A DNA stretch of 42,210 bases from CAZCJA01 sp964499015 (GTDB lineage: Bacteria > Elusimicrobiota > Elusimicrobia > F11): positions 1 to 42,210 of the forward strand of contig CAZCJA010000008.1 of the NCBI GenBank assembly GCA_964499015.1. The letters are read 5' to 3'. Of the stretch, positions 23,235-31,864 are shown one piece after another. Below the pieces are notes generated by a model, which made no database searches, had not been told where the DNA came from, and saw only the letters and a program-made list of their open reading frames with translations. Position 1 is the first letter of the stretch, and each line of letters starts with the position of its first letter. The position numbers and the translations under genes are program-made.

Positions 23235-23766
23235 GAACCATCGGGTCCGACGTCGCCATAAATTTGTCGGCGAGCCGGCTGCGGCGATATTTCCCATTCT
23301 TCTGTAAATTCAAAATCAACGACGTTTCGATGCACGAATCCGGAAAATACGGGCAGCGCACGCATTCGGTCCACACTTTGTGCGGCAAAGCGCTCTTCAC
23401 CGCTTTCTTAAAGCCGAAGCGCTTGAACAAACTCTCACGGATCGTCAGCGTAAACAGTGTTTTAACGCCGAGCTTCTTCGCTTCCGAAATCACCGTCCTA
23501 AGCAGTTTCGATCCCAACCCCTTGCCCTGGTAGTCGGGGGCGACCGCCAGCGCCTTCACTTCCGCCAAATCGTCCCACGTGATGTACAGCGCGCACGTAC
23601 CCACAATCTCTTTTCCCTTGGTCATGACGAAAAACTGTTGAAGGTTCTCGTAGATTTCGGAGAGAGAACGCGGCAAAAGCTCGCGGCGTTCGGCGAAAAA
23701 ATTCATTAGCGCGTGCATGGCCCGCACATCGGAAAGACGGGCTTTACGAACGACGAACTTGGCCAT
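23209..23766 (-). CDS. argA: GNAT N-acetyltransferase, short N-acetylglutamate synthase type
   Basis: 185 aa. The GNAT acetyl-CoA site is VKALAVAPDYQGKGLGSKLL. The surrounding sequence RRELLPRSLSEIYENLQQFFV, YITWDDLAEVKAL, LFTLTIRESLFKRFGF and LPHKVWTECVRCPYFP is characteristic of the stand-alone short NAGS proteins that start arginine synthesis without the kinase-like domain. The C-terminal cysteines (ECVRCPYFPDSC) are retained. An extra tail of about 35 residues follows. It lies 3 bp after the oxidoreductase gene, suggesting co-transcription. No other arg gene is in the window. Confidence 0.85.
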   Translation of the reverse strand: MAKFVVRKARLSDVRAMHALMNFFAERRELLPRSLSEIYENLQQFFVMTKGKEIVGTCALYITWDDLAEVKALAVAPDYQGKGLGSKLLRTVISEAKKLGVKTLFTLTIRESLFKRFGFKKAVKSALPHKVWTECVRCPYFPDSCIETSLILNLQKNGKYRRSRLADKFMATSDPMVPNEPPAQR

Positions 23767-23769
23767 GTT

Positions 23770-26700
23770 TTATTTTTTCCGTCCGGGGTAGGCGGGCGCG
23801 ACATCGGGGGCGGCGGACAGCTTGCGGATCTTCTTCAAATTCTGCGCCGCCGTTTCCACCGCTTTGTCCATTTGCGGATAACGAATCTCGCGATATCCGC
23901 GCGCCTGCGAGGGCGCCTTCAGCGCTTCCACATAGGCGTGATAGTCGTCGCTGAATTCAAAAAAGGTGAAGTTTTCCACGATGGCCGTGTACCATCCGCG
24001 GAACGCTTTTTCTTTGCCGTGCCACGCCGGCAGGATGCGGCGCAGGAAACCGCCGTGCTTCATGATCCACAGCATCCAATCTTTGGTGTTGATGTCGAAT
24101 TCGATGTTCCACTTGAACAAGGTAAACCGCGGACGATTGAAATGAACGTACGAGATGCGGTCGCCGTTCTGTTCGTCGATTTTGTAGCGCTCTTTATCGC
24201 GCATGTATTTTTCCGGAGACGTTAGAAGAACGGCCACCCACACTTCGTCTTTGATCGCCATCGCGCGGAACAAGTTGGAGACGACGGTGCGCGTCGCTTC
24301 GTAGCCGTATTTTTCCTGATCCATCTTGTAGGTGCGCCAAACCAGCTCAATGTAGCGCTCCAATAGTTTTCCTTCGCCGTAGCGAATCAAATCGTAAATC
24401 GTGTGAGCGACGGTGAGGCGCACGTCTTCGGGCAGTTCCATCCAACGATAAATCTCGCGCAGGCGCGCGCGATACGTTTTAGCGCGCGAGGCGCCGCGCA
24501 GCCACGAGGAACGCAAAAGGTATTCGGCCTTCTCGTCGATTAAATCCTGCAGAGCTTTGCGCGGATGAACGCCGGCCCGGTTATCCGGATAAACGGCGAC
24601 GCTGCGGCCGATGCGGAACGCGCGATGGTTGGCGTCCACGTCGGAACGGCGCACGCTTTCGGCGATCGCCGCCAGCAAATGTTTCTCTTCCAGAGGAATC
24701 CAACCGTTCTGATACGCGGCGCCGAGCGCCATCACGTTCGCATAAAGTTTTGAGCCCAAACGCTCTTCGGCGAGCCGCGAGAAATCGGCCGCGAGTAAAC
24801 CGTTGGCCGTTAAATTGGATTGGATGAGTTTTTCGAGCGTCGCCGGGTCGAACTTATTGTTGCCCATCAGCGACAGGACTGTCTCGCTCTTGTGATTATT
24901 GACCACGCCGCGCGTGCGCGATGGATGCGCGATGCGGAGGTTCGCCGTGCCATCGACCGCGCGCGAGGCCTCAAGCAAATCGAGGCCGACCAATAGATCG
25001 GCTTTGCCGTACGGGATAACAGGCGCGCGGTGCACGCCGTCGACCGAAATAATCACGTGGCCGTAAACGCCGCCGTTGCGGATGGCGAGGCCTTTTTTAT
25101 CAAGGAACGAAACATGGAACCCTTGCTTCATCGCGGCGCGAACGAGGACCGCGTTCACGATACCCGCGCCCATGCCGCCGACCGCGGCCGTGTAGGCGGT
25201 CCAGTGCGTTTTGATGACGGGCAGGAGCGGCTGCGGGAGCGACGTCAAATTGTCTTTAGCGGCCGCGACTTTTTTCGGCGCGCTGGAGCGGGTGATGACG
25301 ACCTTCTCAAACGACGGGCACGCTTTGGTACGGGCGCAGGCCGCGTCGTCAACACAGAGAGACAAATCGGTTTGGATTTTGGGGCCATACGCCGTCTCCG
25401 CGACGGCCAGGCCGGGGCAACCGGTAGCACGCGTGCATTCAAGGCAATATTCGCAAACGTCGTGGCTGATATTGATCTTCTCTTCGCGCGCCAGAAACCC
25501 CTGCTCTTTGATTGTTTTCTTTTTGTCGGCGTTTAACCGGCGATGCAGCGTGATCGCGCATTCTTTATCGGCGATGATGATTTTCACGCCCGGCTTTTCC
25601 ACCGTTTCTTCCAAAAGTTTTTGGTACGCGCCGCGATCCGCGGGGTTGGCGCGAATCAGCGTCACGCCCGGCGCGACGATGCCGCCCAAAACGGTTTCAA
25701 TGTCTTGCGCGACGGTGTAATTGCCCATCACGTCGATTTCATTGCCCGGCGTCGGCTGGTGGCCGGTCATCGCGGTCGTTTTATTCTCGAGGATGATATA
25801 AAGGATGTCCTGGTTGTTCTTGATCGAGTCCGAGATCGCGACGATGCCCGAGTGGAAAAATGTGGAGTCGCCCAAAAAGACGACTTGTTTATTGGTGATG
25901 AAGGGGGCCATGCCCGCGCCGGTGCCGCCGCCCAATCCCATGCCCGAATAGTTCTGCATAAGCCCTTCGAAGGGCGCGAACTGCAGCATCGAATGGCAGC
26001 CGGACTCGCCGTGGAAAATCACGTCCACCGGCTTTTCTTTCTGCATAAATTTTTTCTTCAGGTCGATGCTCGCCACCGCGGAATCGCGGTGCGGGCAGCC
26101 GGGGCAAAACGTGGGCGTGCGAGTGGGCACGGCCAACGTTGAACTTTTTGTGTGTTGAATTTCGGCCAGCTCGCGCTGTACGTGTTCAACTTTCAGATGT
26201 GGAAAATATTCTTTCCAGCGCAGGAACGCCGGCCCCAAAATTTCCAGAACAACGGATGTGTTCAGTCCGCGCGTCGACGGGAACCCCGGTTCTTCGTTCG
26301 GGAATTTCTTGCCCCAGAGCGCGGGCTGGCGCTTTAAGCGCCCAGCTTGAAGTTCGTTCACAAGAATTTCGGCGATCTGTCCTTCCAGGAAACCGCGCTT
26401 CTCTTCCACGACGACCAAATGTTCCACGCGTTTAGCCAAATCTAAAATCTGGTTTTGATCAAGCGGATACGTCACGCCCAATTTCAAAACGGGCAATTCT
26501 CCCCACAGCCCCAAAAGGCGAAGAACGTCCTGCAAATACGAATAGGCGAGGCCCGAGGTAACGAACCCCACCGGCATGCGCGTGTCGCGCGGCCCACTCC
26601 ATTGATTGAGCTTCAGTTCCTTGGCGCGGACGAGAAAGCGCTGCATGCGGTCTTCCAGCGTCGCTTCGCGCCAGGACGTGTGCGGTGGAATCATCACGGT

Positions 26701-27357
26701 GTCGGAAATGACGATATTTTCCGAGGACAAAACGGTTTTTTGCAGTTTGCTGATGGGCAGGTCGCGGTGCCCTTTGACGTCGACGTTGCCGCCGCCGTCG
26801 GCCTGGTTCGTGGTCACGATGTACGTGACGTACAAATCGCTTGCGCCCGACAAATCAAACGCGTGCGCGATAAAATCTTTCAGTTCTTGGAACGTCGACG
26901 GCTCGACGATCGGCATGTTCAAGTGGCGCGAGAGAAAACGGGAATCGGAATTGATTTGCGTGGTTTCGTTCCAGGGGTCATCGCCCACAACCACCACGGC
27001 ACCGCCGTCGGGTTTGCGGGTTTCCATCAGGTTGCCCACCGCGAGCGCGTCCGCAGCCACGTGCAGGCCGACCGATTTCATCACCGCCATCGCGCGCAGG
27101 CCGGCTTGGCGCGCACCGTTTAAACGGGCGGTGGAAAGCGCTTCGTTGTTGGCGATCTGCGCGACGATGCCGCGTTCGGCCAAATACGGGGCGATATCAT
27201 GAAGGACGTCAAAAACGTCAGAGACGGGAGAGCCGGGATAGCCGGTTATCAACCCCACGCCGGCTTCAAGCGCGCCTTTAACGAGTAGTTCGTTGCCGGT
27301 GAACGCCTCTATTCCGTGGGTTTTCTGAAAACGGGGATCGATGGCGGCGGGCGTCAT
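23770..27357 (-). CDS. Fused indolepyruvate-type 2-oxoacid:ferredoxin oxidoreductase
   Basis: 1195 aa from the ATG at 27357 (a longer reading overlaps the gene upstream). The enzyme family oxidatively decarboxylates aryl- or branched 2-oxoacids to acyl-CoA with ferredoxin or another acceptor. Order seen: pyruvate-ferredoxin-type N-terminal domain (TGYPGSPVSDVFD, about 38-50), CPGCPHRD (about 418-425), TPP-binding GDSTFFHSG...NN (about 496-515), an iron-sulfur part with CEYCLECTRATGC and CVDDAACARTKACP (about 635-681), the IorB/gamma-like domain (GGMGAGIVNAVLVRAA, from about 727), then a long C-terminal domain as in the 1150-1200-aa proteobacterial form (DUF6537-like). The cysteine spacing fits that long form, not classic IorA ferredoxin domains. 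It suggests use of amino-acid-derived 2-oxoacids. Confidence 0.9.
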   Translation of the reverse strand: MTPAAIDPRFQKTHGIEAFTGNELLVKGALEAGVGLITGYPGSPVSDVFDVLHDIAPYLAERGIVAQIANNEALSTARLNGARQAGLRAMAVMKSVGLHVAADALAVGNLMETRKPDGGAVVVVGDDPWNETTQINSDSRFLSRHLNMPIVEPSTFQELKDFIAHAFDLSGASDLYVTYIVTTNQADGGGNVDVKGHRDLPISKLQKTVLSSENIVISDTVMIPPHTSWREATLEDRMQRFLVRAKELKLNQWSGPRDTRMPVGFVTSGLAYSYLQDVLRLLGLWGELPVLKLGVTYPLDQNQILDLAKRVEHLVVVEEKRGFLEGQIAEILVNELQAGRLKRQPALWGKKFPNEEPGFPSTRGLNTSVVLEILGPAFLRWKEYFPHLKVEHVQRELAEIQHTKSSTLAVPTRTPTFCPGCPHRDSAVASIDLKKKFMQKEKPVDVIFHGESGCHSMLQFAPFEGLMQNYSGMGLGGGTGAGMAPFITNKQVVFLGDSTFFHSGIVAISDSIKNNQDILYIILENKTTAMTGHQPTPGNEIDVMGNYTVAQDIETVLGGIVAPGVTLIRANPADRGAYQKLLEETVEKPGVKIIIADKECAITLHRRLNADKKKTIKEQGFLAREEKINISHDVCEYCLECTRATGCPGLAVAETAYGPKIQTDLSLCVDDAACARTKACPSFEKVVITRSSAPKKVAAAKDNLTSLPQPLLPVIKTHWTAYTAAVGGMGAGIVNAVLVRAAMKQGFHVSFLDKKGLAIRNGGVYGHVIISVDGVHRAPVIPYGKADLLVGLDLLEASRAVDGTANLRIAHPSRTRGVVNNHKSETVLSLMGNNKFDPATLEKLIQSNLTANGLLAADFSRLAEERLGSKLYANVMALGAAYQNGWIPLEEKHLLAAIAESVRRSDVDANHRAFRIGRSVAVYPDNRAGVHPRKALQDLIDEKAEYLLRSSWLRGASRAKTYRARLREIYRWMELPEDVRLTVAHTIYDLIRYGEGKLLERYIELVWRTYKMDQEKYGYEATRTVVSNLFRAMAIKDEVWVAVLLTSPEKYMRDKERYKIDEQNGDRISYVHFNRPRFTLFKWNIEFDINTKDWMLWIMKHGGFLRRILPAWHGKEKAFRGWYTAIVENFTFFEFSDDYHAYVEALKAPSQARGYREIRYPQMDKAVETAAQNLKKIRKLSAAPDVAPAYPGRKK

Positions 27358-27358
27358 A

Positions 27359-27862
27359 TTATTGCCGTTCCATGGGGCGAATGGCTTTGAAGTAGTAGCG
27401 AGCGCCGATGGCAAAATCGCCGTTAAAGCCGACTTCTTCGGTAATCCGCAAAACGGGCGCGAGTTCGAAGAAAAATTCCCAGGGATTGTTTTGCGGCAGA
27501 TAGCTCAAGCCCACCGGAAACCGCAGCCCAAATTCCTTTTCTTCTTCGAAAAGAAGGCGCGGGCCGAAGCCGAAATAAATCGGCAATTCATTGCGCTTAT
27601 CGGCGTCTTGCATGGAAACAGGGAAGGACGGGCTGGTCCAATCAAATTTGTGAAAAAGGAGGGTGGTGTGTATATCGAATTCACTACGGGCGACGCCCAC
27701 CGCGCCATCAAGCGCAACGGTTTCATTGATCCACATTTTGGCGGAAAGGCCGCTGGGATTGCCGAGCATGAGGCCATAGCCTTGGTCGCCCCGGCGCTCC
27801 GCAAATACGGGGTGAACGGCCGCCAGAACGAGCAGCGCGATGAAGGTTATCCGCAACGTCAT
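27359..27862 (-). CDS. Small secreted beta-barrel-like protein, unknown function
   Basis: 167 aa from the ATG at 27862, chosen because GGGGAG lies 11 nt upstream and the longer reading would start inside nadK. The signal peptide (MTLRITFIALLVLAAVHPVFA-E) is clear. The mature part has alternating strands (GYGLMLGNPSGLSAKMWI, ALDGAVGVAR, IYFGFGPRLLFEE, LRFPVGLSYLP, FFFELAPVLRI, FAIGARYYF) that look like an 8-stranded outer-membrane barrel. It ends in a short basic tail, not a terminal aromatic residue. It sits between nadK and the oxidoreductase gene. No family recognised. Confidence 0.7.
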   Translation of the reverse strand: MTLRITFIALLVLAAVHPVFAERRGDQGYGLMLGNPSGLSAKMWINETVALDGAVGVARSEFDIHTTLLFHKFDWTSPSFPVSMQDADKRNELPIYFGFGPRLLFEEEKEFGLRFPVGLSYLPQNNPWEFFFELAPVLRITEEVGFNGDFAIGARYYFKAIRPMERQ

Positions 27863-27864
27863 TG

Positions 27865-28686
27865 TTAGCGTTCTCCCCACGACAATTTTTCCCGTAAAAC
27901 CCCGAAATACGTCTGTTCGGGGCTATGGAGCAATTCTAATTTATATTGCGAACGGCGAATACGAACCGTCTCTTCCGGCGCCAAATCGAACACTCGCTGG
28001 CCATCCAACGACAACTGCACCTTGTTCCCCGTTTTGTTATCCACAAGTTTAAGTTCAAGCTCCATATTTCCCGGAAAAACCACCGGGCGCTGCGTAAAAC
28101 TATGTGCGCAAATCGGCGTCATGACCATGGCGTCCAGCTCCGGATGCACCACGGGGCCCTGTGCGGACAGCGAATAAGCTGTGGAACCAGTGGAACTCGC
28201 CACGATCACGCCGTCGCCGACAAACACACCCATATCGACGCCGCCGAGTGTGGCCGAAATGCGCGTGACGCGCGTGGTGGAACCGGTGCGGATGACCGCA
28301 TCATTCAACGCCAAATGCAACCCTTTTACGCGAGGGGCTTCCACGTCAAGCATCATGCGTGAACTTGTCACCCATTTTCCCGCGATCCACTGCGCCAGCG
28401 CGCCGTACATGTGCTCCAAATCGATGGCCGTCATAAATCCCAAGCGGCCCGTGTTGATGCCGAACACCGGCACGCTCGCTTTGGCCGCGGCCGGCGCGAC
28501 CGCCAGGATCGTGCCGTCGCCGCCCAAGGTCAGCACCGCGTCGGCCTTGGCCAATTGATGCGCCGTTAAAACGCTGATACGCCGCTTCTTAAACCACGAA
28601 ATCAAACGCGGACGCGCGTTTTCCGCGTGGCGCTTTTCGGGGTTGGCGATAATGACAACGGATCGGATGCGGGTTTTATTCGACAT
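27865..28686 (-). CDS. nadK: NAD kinase
   Basis: 273-aa enzyme making NADP+ from NAD+ and ATP. Diagnostic motifs: LTLGGDGTIL (the GGDG site, about 52-61), GINTGRLGFMTA, ALNDAVIRTG, ASSTGSTAYSLSAQGPVVHP and the C-terminal LSLDGQRVF. Length is standard. It is 17 bp downstream of a small membrane-anchored protein and ends 2 bp before the barrel protein. Its GGGGAGAACGC tail doubles as the ribosome-binding region of that next gene. Confidence 0.96.
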   Translation of the reverse strand: MSNKTRIRSVVIIANPEKRHAENARPRLISWFKKRRISVLTAHQLAKADAVLTLGGDGTILAVAPAAAKASVPVFGINTGRLGFMTAIDLEHMYGALAQWIAGKWVTSSRMMLDVEAPRVKGLHLALNDAVIRTGSTTRVTRISATLGGVDMGVFVGDGVIVASSTGSTAYSLSAQGPVVHPELDAMVMTPICAHSFTQRPVVFPGNMELELKLVDNKTGNKVQLSLDGQRVFDLAPEETVRIRRSQYKLELLHSPEQTYFGVLREKLSWGER

Positions 28687-28703
28687 GAATATTTGCGCGG
28701 CGA

Positions 28704-29111
28704 CTAAAACTTGTCGTTGACGAAGCCCTTATGGCGGAGCCCTTCGAGAAGGGCGTACGGATAATTCTTATCGCCGGGCTTCACCATCATCGTGTCGTAA
28801 ATTCGTTTGCCGTCTTCATGCCGCTCGGCGTCGAGGCCCAACGATTGTTTGGCGGACAATTCATCATAGGCGGCCTTAAGTTTCTGATGAGCGGGCGTAT
28901 TTCCCGTCAATTCCAGAACCGGTTTTGAACCCTCAGTGACTTTTAACGAGCCCAGCGCTTCCGCGCCGCGCGATTCGGATAAGTGATAGGTCTTGGTTTC
29001 GGCCATTTGGTCAGTTCTCCCGGGTTGGTCCTCTGGGCGGCGTCCGCTGGCCAACAACACGTTCACCAACAGGGCCAATATGGCCAAAACCGCCCATACG
29101 TAGGATTTCAT
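28704..29111 (-). CDS. Membrane-anchored protein of unknown function
   Basis: 135 aa with one N-terminal hydrophobic segment (about 4-21) and a hydrophilic remainder. There are no cysteines in the exported part. The region GNTPAHQKLKAAYDELSAKQSLGLDAERHEDGK should be helical, and a short domain ending PYALLEGLRHKGFVNDKF closes it. A TATAAT box lies 9 nt before the ATG. It is the first gene of the run that leads to nadK, the barrel protein, the oxidoreductase and the acetyltransferase. I do not recognise a family. Confidence 0.65.
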   Translation of the reverse strand: MKSYVWAVLAILALLVNVLLASGRRPEDQPGRTDQMAETKTYHLSESRGAEALGSLKVTEGSKPVLELTGNTPAHQKLKAAYDELSAKQSLGLDAERHEDGKRIYDTMMVKPGDKNYPYALLEGLRHKGFVNDKF

Positions 29112-29120
29112 ACAGGTGGG

Positions 29121-29126
29121 ATTATA
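29121..29126 (-). promoter_or_regulatory. Perfect TATAAT -10 box 9 nt before a start codon
   Basis: On the minus strand TATAAT (29126-29121) precedes the ATG at 29111 by 9 nt. No Shine-Dalgarno sequence and no good -35 box are seen. It lies in the 75-bp gap after tldE and probably drives the five-gene run down to 23209. A start at or next to the A of ATG is expected. Confidence 0.5.
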
Positions 29127-29186
29127 CGCCTTTTTCCGTCGATACGGAGGTTAAAAATCGAGTCTATAAATCAATGCGTTTAGTGC

Positions 29187-30485
29187 TTATTTTCCCGCGA
29201 TAGTGAGTCTTTTGAACAAAACGCCTTTGGGCAGGAGCGCGCGTTCGCGGTGGACCTGTTCGCGCGAGAGATACACGTCCGCAATCGCGTCGGGCAGAAC
29301 GCCGGAGACGGAGCCGCCTTTGATGGGTTTCACGCCGTTGGTGGTGATTTCGTAGCCGGCACGGATTTCCGCGGAAAAATTGCCGGTGATCGGGTTGGGT
29401 TCGAAGGCCGAAAACGCCTGCAGATGGTAAATGCGGTCGGAGCCCCAGGCTTTGGGGTCGAAAAAGGAGTGATACGCGTGCGTTCCGGGAGCCACTTCCA
29501 GCGCGCCGAGCATGCCGGTAACGGGGACCGACAAATAATCGGCGTAGCGTTTGTCGGCCAGATGGGTTTTTAAGCGGCCGTTTTCTATCAGACACACGCG
29601 CTGTCCGGGTGTGCCGTAGGAGTCAAAGCGATAGGACCCCATGTTGCGCGGCAGAAGCGGGTTGCTCCACAACGTGACGGCGTCGCCCTTTGTTTCCGTC
29701 GATGAAACGAGGTCGCCGATCTGGGCTTGGACCATTTTGTTGTATTTGAGCCGGGCGCTCGCCTTGGCCACCAGCGGATTGAACAGATTGTCGAGCGGCT
29801 CGTCGGTCAATAGAACGGGAAACGTACCGGTTTTGGGCAAGCTCGCCTTGGTCGCGGCGCGGGCAAACTCGGAACTCTCGGCCACTTCCCCTTCCAAATC
29901 GAAATCCTGAACGAACCGGCGCGTGTAGCGGTTGATGAACTCCTTCTCGGTGGCTCCGCTTTTGGAAAGCAAAATAAATTCGGCGTGCAAGGTCGTGCTT
30001 TCCTGTTCAAGTTCCAGACCATTCGAGTTGTACAGCGTTGCATGCATGCGATCGACAAAGAATTCGGCCGCCGAGAGGCGCGTGTTCTTTTCCCGCGCGA
30101 TGGCCGTTTTTAAACGGTCTTCAAAATTCGCCAGAAGTTTTCCATCGACGCTGGCGTCCGCAAGCAACACAGCCGGAATGCTGGAGGGCGAGCCGGGCAG
30201 CTCAAACGACTGATTGGAGACCAAGTCCGCCGCGAATAGCGCTTCGCCGAGCCGCTTGTCCAATTCTCCCGCTTCGTTTGCGCTGATGCGGAAACTGGAC
30301 AAGCCCAGTTTGCCGCCGTCTTTTCGTTTATAAATCGTTACGTCATAGATCGTGCTTTCGACAGAACGTACACACTCGCGCTCGGTGAGCGCGGTAAAAG
30401 ATTGATGCGACGTTTTGCGGGCGGCGAGGATCTGCCACATCGAAACCCGTTCGTTGTTCAGCGCGGTGCGGATTTTTTCGATCAT
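29187..30485 (-). CDS. tldE: TldE/PmbA-family protein (paralogue 2, paired with TldD)
   Basis: 432 aa from the ATG at 30485, which shares ATGA with the tldD stop; a longer reading from 30560 lies within tldD and is not favoured. Family features: a C-terminal domain with FPVLLTDEPLDNLFNPLV, SNPLLPRNMGSYRFDSYGTPGQR, FEPNPITGNFSAEIRAGYEI and GGSVSGVLPDAIADVYL. No metal-binding HExxxH is present, as expected. With TldD it would form a heterodimeric peptidase that processes peptides or modified peptides in the cytoplasm. It differs from the orphan copy at 10360-11706. Confidence 0.87.
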   Translation of the reverse strand: MIEKIRTALNNERVSMWQILAARKTSHQSFTALTERECVRSVESTIYDVTIYKRKDGGKLGLSSFRISANEAGELDKRLGEALFAADLVSNQSFELPGSPSSIPAVLLADASVDGKLLANFEDRLKTAIAREKNTRLSAAEFFVDRMHATLYNSNGLELEQESTTLHAEFILLSKSGATEKEFINRYTRRFVQDFDLEGEVAESSEFARAATKASLPKTGTFPVLLTDEPLDNLFNPLVAKASARLKYNKMVQAQIGDLVSSTETKGDAVTLWSNPLLPRNMGSYRFDSYGTPGQRVCLIENGRLKTHLADKRYADYLSVPVTGMLGALEVAPGTHAYHSFFDPKAWGSDRIYHLQAFSAFEPNPITGNFSAEIRAGYEITTNGVKPIKGGSVSGVLPDAIADVYLSREQVHRERALLPKGVLFKRLTIAGK

Positions 30486-31861
30486 GCCAATCTCGCTTTC
30501 ATCTTTAAATGCGGACCGCCCGTGGTGTTCTTCACCCACTCTTTGTGGCCTTTGCCGCACATGCCGAGACCAGAAATAAAACCGTCGTTGCCGACCATTG
30601 AAATTGATTTAAGAAGTTCCGGCACAAACCCGGTCATGATCACCGGCGAATACACCTTGCCGGTCAATTTTCCGTTTTTAATTTCTTCCGCCCACAGCCC
30701 TTCCACTTGAATGCCCCAGGCCTGCGGATCTTCCATGCCGTTGGTGGCGTGACGCAGATACAAACCGTCCTTGATCGAACCAATCATCTCGTCTTTGCTG
30801 TTTTTGCCGGAGGCGAAAAACGTGTTTGTCATGCGCGCGTAGGCTTTTCGTGCGTAGCTTTCGCGCCGGCCGTTAGCGGAGCGCTGCAACTTCAATTTAT
30901 GCGCCGACGCCATGTCGGTGAGCCCACGCTGCAGGATGCCGTTCTTAATAATGTGCGTGGGAGCAGAAAGCTGGCCTTCGTCGTCGAAAAAGAAGCCTCC
31001 CGCTTCGGGAATGATCGACGGATCGTCGAACATGTTCACGATCGAAGACGCAACCGGTTTGCCGATGTATTTCTGGCTGAGCGCGCGCTGGCGCACGTAC
31101 AAATCGGTTTCCATGCCGTGACCGAAGCACTCGTGCGCGATGATGCCCGACCATTCCGGATCGGTGACGACGTCGTAGGAACCAGGCGCAAGGCGCTTGG
31201 CCGTCAGCAAACGCTCGGCGTCGCCGACCATTTCCCGGATCATCCCGTCCGGAAAACGCACCGCTTCCAGCCCGCCGTTCTTGGAGAAGCCGCCGTGCAC
31301 GTCGGCCGTTGTTTTTCCGTCGGAGACATAAACAACCGCGATATTATCGGAGCGTAAAATTTTCTGCGACATCACCTTGGCGCGGTTAACGAACACGTCT
31401 TCGCGCAAAACGTGCCCCTGGATCGCGATCACGTTCGAAACTTTGTCGCTGATGTTGATCGTGCTATGCACGGTCTCCTGGAGCGCTTGGAGGCGTTCTT
31501 TAAGCGCAATGGAATCGGGGCTGATGCCGAAGGGCGAGGAAAAATCGGTGTGCGTTTCGGGGCCGGGATCGATGGCGGCGCCTTTTTTGGGGCCTTCGGC
31601 GGCGGCGTTGGAGGCCAGGCGCAGCAAATCGTCTTTCAGCGCGGGCCATTCCCAGCGGTTCACCGCGTGTTCATAAAACGTGCGCCCGTTCCACAGCGTC
31701 ACCACCAAGCCTTGGGCCGGATCTTCGCTTTCAATGGATTCCTGGAAACGATTGACGGACAGGCGTGTGCCGGAGCTTTTCTTGTAGAGCGCGCAGGCGT
31801 ACGGGACTTTTTTCTCCAGCGCGCCGACCAGATCGGCGAGGCGTTCTTTGAGTTCCCGCAT
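30482..31861 (-). CDS. tldD: TldD metallopeptidase subunit
   Basis: 459 aa. HECFGHGMETD (H243, E244, H248) is the HExxxH zinc motif of TldD, and the conserved C-terminal cysteine region appears as GLGMCGKGH. Other family blocks are DGKTTADVHGGF, FDDPSIIPEAGGFFFDDEGQ, PTHIIKNGIL and the SYARKAYARMTNTFF stretch. In E. coli the TldD/TldE pair degrades unfolded peptides and matures microcin B17. It is the only TldD in the window although two TldE-like proteins exist. The gene starts 3 bp after trpS. Confidence 0.93.
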   Translation of the reverse strand: MRELKERLADLVGALEKKVPYACALYKKSSGTRLSVNRFQESIESEDPAQGLVVTLWNGRTFYEHAVNRWEWPALKDDLLRLASNAAAEGPKKGAAIDPGPETHTDFSSPFGISPDSIALKERLQALQETVHSTINISDKVSNVIAIQGHVLREDVFVNRAKVMSQKILRSDNIAVVYVSDGKTTADVHGGFSKNGGLEAVRFPDGMIREMVGDAERLLTAKRLAPGSYDVVTDPEWSGIIAHECFGHGMETDLYVRQRALSQKYIGKPVASSIVNMFDDPSIIPEAGGFFFDDEGQLSAPTHIIKNGILQRGLTDMASAHKLKLQRSANGRRESYARKAYARMTNTFFASGKNSKDEMIGSIKDGLYLRHATNGMEDPQAWGIQVEGLWAEEIKNGKLTGKVYSPVIMTGFVPELLKSISMVGNDGFISGLGMCGKGHKEWVKNTTGGPHLKMKARLA

Positions 31862-31864
31862 TCG

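Noticed and set aside
22674..23297. N-terminal extension of metF to about 500 aa
   Set aside because: The extra part runs antisense through the NUDIX gene and has no family features; MetF proteins begin just before the FSFEFFPPKT motif.
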